Of a DNA stretch of 64,000 nucleotides, positions 57,721 through 64,000 are shown piece after piece. The translations under genes were made by a program, and so were the position numbers. Each line of letters opens with the position of its first letter. The stretch's first letter is position 1. The notes below the pieces were generated by a model, which saw only the letters and a list, made by a program, of their open reading frames with translations, was not told where the DNA came from and searched no databases. Origin of the DNA: Sipunculus nudus (taxonomy: Eukaryota; Annelida; Sipuncula; Golfingiida; Sipunculidae); the NCBI GenBank assembly GCA_026874595.1, contig CM049309.1, forward strand, positions 14,622,576-14,686,575. Direction: 5' to 3'.

Positions 57721-60108
57721 AAGGCCAAAAAAAAGGAATGGTTCTCAGGCACTGCTTGCTTAAAATTTAATCCCTTGCATCAAAAGTTTTTAGCTCAGCT
57801 AACTGTAAGTCATCTGAGCTATTGAGATCACTCTTTGTCTGTTGTCTGTCTGGCCATCCGGCTGTCTGTCCGTTAACAAGGCACAAATTGTAACCACTGG
57901 ACCTGGAATCTGTATTTTTTCGATTTCTTATGATTTTTTTTTCTCTATTTTTGAGACCTCAAAAGATGCTGTCATCTGTTAACAGGGCACAAGTATTAAC
58001 CACTGGACCTGGAATCTTTTCACTTTACATCCAGAGAGGTCAATGAAAAGTCTTCTTGGAAACTTGGAATTAGGTCTCTGTTACCCATATTCTTCAAGCT
58101 GTGGGGCTTCGAAGTACCCCCCCAGAATAATAAAATATTTGATACAAAAGCTCAAGTATCTGAACAACTATTGCATTGATCACCATGATTCTTTGCATGG
58201 TTATTGATCATGGGGTGTGACATCAGTTTTTGCAGAATGGTGGTGCCACCTGTATTTTATTTTTTACGATTTTTTCCCCCTATTTTTGAGACCTTAAAAG
58301 ATGCAGTCATCTGTTAACAGGGCACAAATCTTAATGACTGGACTTAGAATCTTCTGTCTCAATATTCAGTGAGGCCCATGAATAGTCTCCTTGGAAACCT
58401 GGAATTAGATTTTTGTTACCCAAAACATGTGAGCAATGGGGCTTCCAAGTACCCCCCCCCCAAAAAAAATATTAGAAATTTGATACAAAAGCTCAAGTAT
58501 CTAAACAACTAATGCATTGATAACCATGTTTTTATGCATGGAAATTATTGATGGAGTGTTTCATCAGTTTCTGCAGACTGGTGATGCCACTTGTATTTTT
58601 TCAATTTTTTACTATTTTTTTTATCTATTTTTGAGAGCTTAAAAGATGCAGTCAACTGTAAACAGGGCACAAATCATAACGATTGAACCTAGAATCTTTT
58701 TTTCTTGACATGCTTGGAGGCCCATGAAAAGTCTCCTTGGAAACCTGAAATTATGTCTCTGTCACCCATATTGTCCGAGCTATGGGGCTCAGAAGTACCC
58801 CCCAGAATAACTAAAAATTTGATACAAAAGCTCTGTTATCTGAACATTTAGTGCATTGATCGGCATTATTCTTTGCATGTATATGCATCATGGAGTGTTT
58901 CATCAGTTCCTGCAGACTGGTGGTACCACCTTGACTTCTTTGAATTTTTACGTATTTTATCTTTATTTTTTAGACCTTCAAAGATGTGGCCATCTGTTCA
59001 TAGGGCACAAATCATAACTATTTGACCTGGAATCTTCTTTCTTGACAGCCTGGGAGGTCCATAAAACCTCTATGGAAACCTGAAATTAAGTCTCTGTTAC
59101 CCATATCCTCCGAGCTATGGTGCTTAGAAGTACCTCACAGAATAACTAAAAATTTGATACAAAAGCTCCAGTATCTGAACAACTATTGTATTGATCAGCC
59201 TGATTCTTTGCATGCATATTCATCATGGAGTGTTTCATCAGTTCTTGCGGACTTGTGGTACCACCTAAATTAAAAAAAAAAATTTAACACATTTTTTTTC
59301 TCTATTTATGAGATCTTCAAAGATAGGGTCTTCCCTTAATAGGGCTCAAATTGTAACCATTGGTCCTAGAATCTTCTGTGAAAAGTCTCCTTGGAAACAT
59401 GAATTAAGGTCTCTGTTACCCATATTTTCTGAGCTATTGGGCTTATTAGCACCCCTCAGAATAATTGAAAATTTGATACCAAAGTAGGGCTAAATTAATC
59501 ATAAACATAGGTCCTTCTAGAATCTTCTTACTTGACATCCTGAGAGTTCCTTAAAAGTTCTCCCCAGAAACCTGAAAATGGGTCACAGTGACCTATATTC
59601 TCAGAGTTTTGGGGTATGTTTGAGCACCCCAGAAATAATGCAAAATACACACAGACTGTCAGATTTCTCATTAAAGGCTAATTGGATTGTCATCAGATTT
59701 GTTGTGCTAATCGGTCTGGACTTAAGCTAATATGCATCAACAATGAAGCCACCTATCTTAATTAATTGTCTGTGCAAGGACATATTATCAACATGTCAGT
59801 TGGCTGAGCATCATGACCCATAGGTCACTTGTTATTTTGATTTTCGATAGAATTTTACCTATTTTGAGCTCCAGCCGCTTGGACCTTTCATTTAAGAAGA
59901 TAAAATAATACAATTTTGATAAAATTTTCTTTGTTAAGTAGTGCTTTTACTTGTTTAAGAAAAAAAATTGCTATTTTCATGCTTTTCCCTGACCATATGT
60001 CATTTTTATCAAAACATACAAAAAAAGATAAAGAAAAAAAAATTTGCCCATCCACATTGATTTCTGAAAAAAAAAACCCTGAGAACCAAACCTTATCCTT
60101 TTGGGGCC
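57721..60108 (-). mobile_element. AAGGCC-TIR MITE, copy 7, split by an F1 insertion
   Basis: 57721-57791 holds the left end (AAGGCCAAAAAAAAGGAATG + GTTCTCAGGCAC ... 'CATCAAAAGTTTTT'). The MITE resumes at 59834 with ATTTTGATTTTCGATAG and ends near 60108 in TTTTGGGGCC. The rejoined flanks match copy 2 at 21711-22054 through the junction. Confidence 0.85.
57792..59833 (+). mobile_element. hairpin-bounded element family F1, copy d, with about 340-bp array
   Basis: Left palindrome AGCTCAGCTAACTGTAAGTC + ATCTGAGCT, then 'CTGTCTGTCCGTTAACAAGGCAC'. About five tandem units of roughly 340 bp are marked by 'AAAGATGC.GTCATCTGTTAACAGGGCACAA' (near 57966, 58308, 58650, 58985 and 59325), each with 'CTGGAAATTAGGTCTCTGTTACCCATATT'-like text. 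The right end is GCATCATGACCCATAGGTCA + CTTGTT. Non-coding. Confidence 0.85.
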
Positions 60109-60708
60109 AAAGTTTGCTGAAGTACTTGTGCCAGAAAGGTTATATATTGAGCCTACAAACCCATTTATTTATTACCTCTGTTAATCATTATTTGAAATCT
60201 GTGTGTACATTCATTATGGTACTTTTTGATAAAGCCCAGATGCTAATGATAAAATCAACAATAAAGAGTATACAGAAATGAGCATTAAACAGCTATTAAA
60301 ACTTACTTCAGACTTTCATTTTATAAAAGTTAGATATTTGTAGAGTTAAGTCATAACAAATATCAGATTATAATCAATGCTTTCTTAAATTTACATTACA
60401 AAATGAAGTAAAACCATGCACAAAATAAACAAACCAAGTAAGTGGTTATAAAAATGATACAGTTGTTTTAGGTCTGTCAAATTACTTATAACTGTCTGAA
60501 AGTCAGTTAAGCCTGTTAATTAGTGGGATAGTCATTAAGTGAGAGTTCATTTGCACAATGAAGAGATGTTAATTTATTTTATTGTGTCCTTGTTGTAGGG
60601 CACATGCACATAAGATGTAAGAATACTGTACATAATTTAAATATATACTTTAAATATATAACACTTGATTGTAAATGGTGAACAATGATGTTGGTGATGA
60701 TTACTTAC

Positions 60709-60773
60709 TTCTGGAGATAGCTTATCCAGAGGTCTTACTGGCTCTAATATTCCTGGTACAAAGGCAGTTATGT
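60709..60773 (-). CDS. candidate exon, unidentified - strand gene
   Basis: On the - strand, acceptor TTTTGTTTAG precedes 60773 and a perfect donor GTAAGTAATC follows 60709. It encodes (D)ITAFVPGILEPVRPLDKLSPE. It enters in phase 1 (two bases complete a codon) and leaves in phase 0. The incoming phase fits the donor of 62657-62505, giving a continuous reading ...CLRIIFPQ-DITAFVPGIL.... Product not recognised. Confidence 0.5.
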
Positions 60774-62504
60774 CTAAACAAAAATGTGTTACTGTGTTGT
60801 ATAATGATTGAATTGACTATGTGATGTCCATTAAATAAGAAATGTTTATTTACAACACTGGTAAATATATTCCTAACATAAACACAGTTTGGTTTAAAAA
60901 AAAGTTTTATTATGTTGTTTAATGATTTAATTGACTTGTGCCATATTCATTAAATATAACAATGTTTATTTACAACAACACCTCTATAGGTCACCAGGAC
61001 TCAACAATAATATTTCCTAAGACTGTCAGTTTTGCCTGGGAATCATTTTGATGGAATGATAAGAAAAATCTGATGGGGAAAGCCATTTACAGTACCAGGT
61101 GTTTCAAGTCTGTTGTTAAGTGGTGACATGTCTGTATTCAGACACAATGCACTCTTATCAATATATGCACTTAGTTCACCTCAGGCTGGGGCATTTATTG
61201 AGCTGTAGGAAAAAGCAATAAACAGACAGTGCAGGCTCTATGCTCTGGCTCACCTTGTCTACTTGTTTTATAATATTATATTGTAATAATATATATCTCA
61301 AGTGGATGTTTTGCAGAGCTCATAATTTAGAGTCCCCTCTTTGCTGGGGGCCAGTAAAATATCCAGAAAATATTGGTTCAGCAAATATAAGTCGGCTCCT
61401 TTCTTAACAGGGCAAGGGGTCTAACATAAACCTCCGAATCTTAGCCTCATTAGCATAAATTAACATTGTTTATCTATATAAATACTAAAGAGAAATACGA
61501 TTTATAACAAACATTTGAATATGTGTTTAACATATGCAAACATGCAACACCATCATGTGGAACATACTTTAATAGTGTTAGTCTTGAATAGTATCTGTAA
61601 TCTCTGATTTTTTTAGGGAAAGTAAAAATTGCTTAATTGAACAAATACTTTCAAAAAATTTATGTCAAGCCCTGTCGCCTTTTAAAAAGGAAAGTGGTCA
61701 GATGAGGAAACTGCAGACTGATCTTAATGAAAAAACACTAAGGAAAAGCCTTACTTTTAGAAAGTGCACAGGATATCTTAAAAAATTTACAGTATAGTTT
61801 CTGTGGGAAGTACCATTGATGGTTGACAGAAATATATTAATACTTTGGAAGGGTAGGCTCTTTTGACAAATGTTTATTAGATGCAGTGTTATAAAACCAG
61901 TAAAAATGGGGATGTTTTACAAGTCAGGTCATAAGATGGTAAAATATAAAAAAATATTTCCCTTCCAACTGGAGTTTGACCTATAATGCAGAACCATTGT
62001 TTTATAATTGTTTATCTGAGCATGGATATGGAAGAATAAAAATTGAAAAGAAATGGCATGCTGGGAAAATCATCCCAGGTCTGTCTCCACATTTGGACTA
62101 AAACCAGAAGTTCAGTAGTTCAGGTTGAAAACATGACAAATCAGTCACAAATGTTTAATGAATATCTATAATCCCACTAACTTGTATCAAACAAATTTTA
62201 ATATCCAGTAGATTTATAAACACAGGTTGAAACATATAGCTCCTGACCTATGCTGGGGTATAGTGTGAAATTGTGGATAAAAGTAAGAGGTGGCCTGAGT
62301 AGAAGTTAGTGCCACATATGAAAAAAAAAACCAGATTGTCTGATTCCCACAGAGAGGGGACATTGCAGAATTTCATCCATTGTAGATTAGGCTTGGGTGC
62401 TGCAGCTGTGAGCGTCTGAATTGACGGAATCGGCAGTTTTCTGTTCACACTTGGTGGGCAAGTCACGGACGGGCTTATCTTATACATCACAGGGAGGTTG
62501 ATAC

Positions 62505-62657
62505 CTTGGGGAAATATGATGCGGAGGCAGGGCTTGTTGTCTGAACCGGAGTACGGATTAAATATTAAGCGAAAAAGATGCTCCTGGAGGTGGTCAATAG
62601 AGACTTTAAAAACTAGACTGGCCCCATCAACATTTATCCTCATGACTCTTGGTTGTA
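62505..62657 (-). CDS. candidate exon, unidentified - strand gene
   Basis: The - strand frame with ATG at 62643 reads MRINVDGASLVFKVSIDHLQ, then EHLFRLIFNPYSGSDNKP and CLRIIFPQ. A donor AAG|GTATCA at 62505/62504 ends it in phase 1. The acceptor may be CTAACCAG (exon from 62657) or ACCAAG (exon from 62647). The frame also stays open to 62248 for a read-through total of 131 codons. GC is about 45-50%, well above background, and wording is protein-like. No family is recognised. Confidence 0.5.
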
Positions 62658-63248
62658 CTGGTTAGAGACCAATGAAACAAGTTTTTGTTTCATTTGAAAA
62701 ATACTATGGTTGAATGGGTTTATATATGGGATATTGCTAATACTGATACTCTTGTGTGTGGAGGTGGAATAAACCTGCTTGCCTGAAAAATTGCAGGCAA
62801 ACAACTAGCACCCCTGGTGGACAGCCTGTCCAACCCTTTCATTCAAAACAGCTGCTTCTGCACTGAGCATAACGCAAAGCACTTTAACAAATTATCCTGA
62901 ACTTTAATATTGTCTTGTTTTCATAGTCTGTTGTTGTGTTGAAATTAAAATGGTTACATGAACGAGGAAAAGCTTAGAAATAACATATCGCATTAGAACT
63001 TTATTTTGAATCAACAGACTCGCATAATTATTCAGGGCAAAGCTACAATTGGTCTTTCTTTTATGGGTTAAAGTCAGGTTTGGCAAGTTTCATTTAATCT
63101 TCCTTGCAGCATACCAACAATTATTTGCAGCCTCATATTTGTTCAATGATCACATTAAATAAAAAGAGTTCATAGTGTATATAACCTTCAGTAGTTGGAA
63201 TGGTCAGCTCAAACTGTGCCAATGACCATCTGGGTGAATCATGCTTGC

Positions 63249-63326
63249 CTGCGTAAATGGACTTCCGGCTGTGCCAGCCAGTGGTTTTTCTCCATCATTT
63301 CCAAGAGAGACTGCATTGGTGATATC
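63249..63326 (-). CDS. weak upstream exon candidate, unidentified - strand gene
   Basis: On the - strand, acceptor GTAATACAG precedes 63326. The frame reads ISPMQSLLEMMEKNHWLAQP + EVHLRR up to CGCAG|GCAAGC, which would be a GC-AG intron donor. Its phase-2 end fits the next segment if that begins at 62647 (giving ...HLRR-VMRIN...). Without the non-canonical donor the frame closes at once. Weak but coherent. Confidence 0.25.
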
Positions 63327-64000
63327 CTGTATTACGAAATGTTGTGAAATTGGGAATTATCACAAAATGAAGGCTTCATGAATAAAACCTCAATCCAACT
63401 GGCTGAACAGTCATTTATACAGTATCCTTATTGGCAGTTTATAGTGTCCACACAAATAGCAACAGTAGTAGATAGTCAGAAGATTGCTATAATGGCTCTT
63501 TTATATTATCTGCCAAAAACAAATAATGAAAAATTGATTGCCACTAACATTTGTTCTTTTACTTCGTTTCAAGTTGTTAAGAATATGCATGTATATATAA
63601 ATCACAGGAAGTGACATCACAGACTAACTTATTTCATATCAAGACTATCTTGAAACCCCAGAGAGAAAAGAATTCGATATGGGTATGGTTTATTTAAATA
63701 AACAAACTTATTAGCTGTACTTGATTTTGACAGATAAATAACTTCAGCCTTATTCTTCATGGGTAGGTTTTCCATTGGCCAAGTTAACCCTCTGGATGGA
63801 CTTGTGTAGTTTCTGATAGATAGCGCTGTCATAGATCCAAAATTTCTAAAATAATATCAGATTCCTAAGGATGTATTGGAAAATTTTGAAAATTACCCCC
63901 CCCCCCCCCTTAATTAGGACAGACTTGGCAACATTTCCAAACACACCAAGACATAAATGCTCACAGACAATTCGCCAGACAGGAGTTGTGTGACAAGCAT
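63327..64000. other. no feature recognised; C homopolymer
   Basis: Short frames only. A C homopolymer lies at 63896-63909. The window ends in unique-looking sequence. Confidence 0.4.

Noticed and set aside
59916-60281. 121-codon + frame
   Set aside because: Its first half is the right end of MITE copy 7, translated, and the other copies of the MITE do not keep it open.
1-64000. Autonomous transposase, reverse transcriptase or Rep/helicase gene
   Set aside because: I looked for long frames or recognisable motifs and found none. All mobile elements here appear non-autonomous.

Overview
This window is metazoan nuclear DNA. It is AT-rich, intron-bearing and dense in transposable elements, with no bacterial operons, viral genes or long open reading frames. 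The best guess for the source is a bivalve mollusc. This rests mainly on repeats that resemble the 'pearl'/Helitron-associated elements known from oysters and other bivalves: a terminal hairpin, a GTCC/GTCTG microsatellite, an array of long internal tandem units, and a short terminal hairpin before CTAGTT or CTTGTT. The organism call is inference. Only the metazoan, probably lophotrochozoan, level is firm.

One gene can be assembled completely. It is a seven-exon TXNDC12 (ERp18/ERp19, thioredoxin domain-containing protein 12) orthologue on the + strand, with coding sequence from 2987 to 20415. It encodes 163 residues: a signal peptide, a thioredoxin-fold domain with a WCGAC active site, a cis-proline loop and a C-terminal LDEL endoplasmic-reticulum retention signal. 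All exon joins keep the frame and use GT-AG introns. The 492 coding bases are spread over 17.4 kb because introns 4, 5 and 6 are filled with repeats. A cloverleaf-perfect tRNA-Cys(GCA) lies in the last intron at 19896-19967, in the same orientation. A degenerate hAT-like element ends about 320 bp upstream of the start codon.

From 20416 to about 60 kb I find no securely identifiable protein gene. There are seven copies of one short inverted-repeat MITE, four copies of a hairpin-bounded family (F1), single or double copies of related families (F2 to F5), two hAT-type MITEs, two copies of a tRNA-derived SINE, one further inverted-repeat MITE in two copies, minisatellites and long (TA)n tracts. 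Several elements are nested in others, which fixes their boundaries and shows insertion at T-rich sites with a net gain of TT.

At the right end, on the - strand, a few short exon-like segments have compatible splice phases (63326-63249, 62657-62505, 60773-60709, possibly 52505-52395). They suggest a second gene that I cannot name. Other lone exon-like segments (2025-2218, 41776-41932, 50403-50709) are given as low-confidence candidates.
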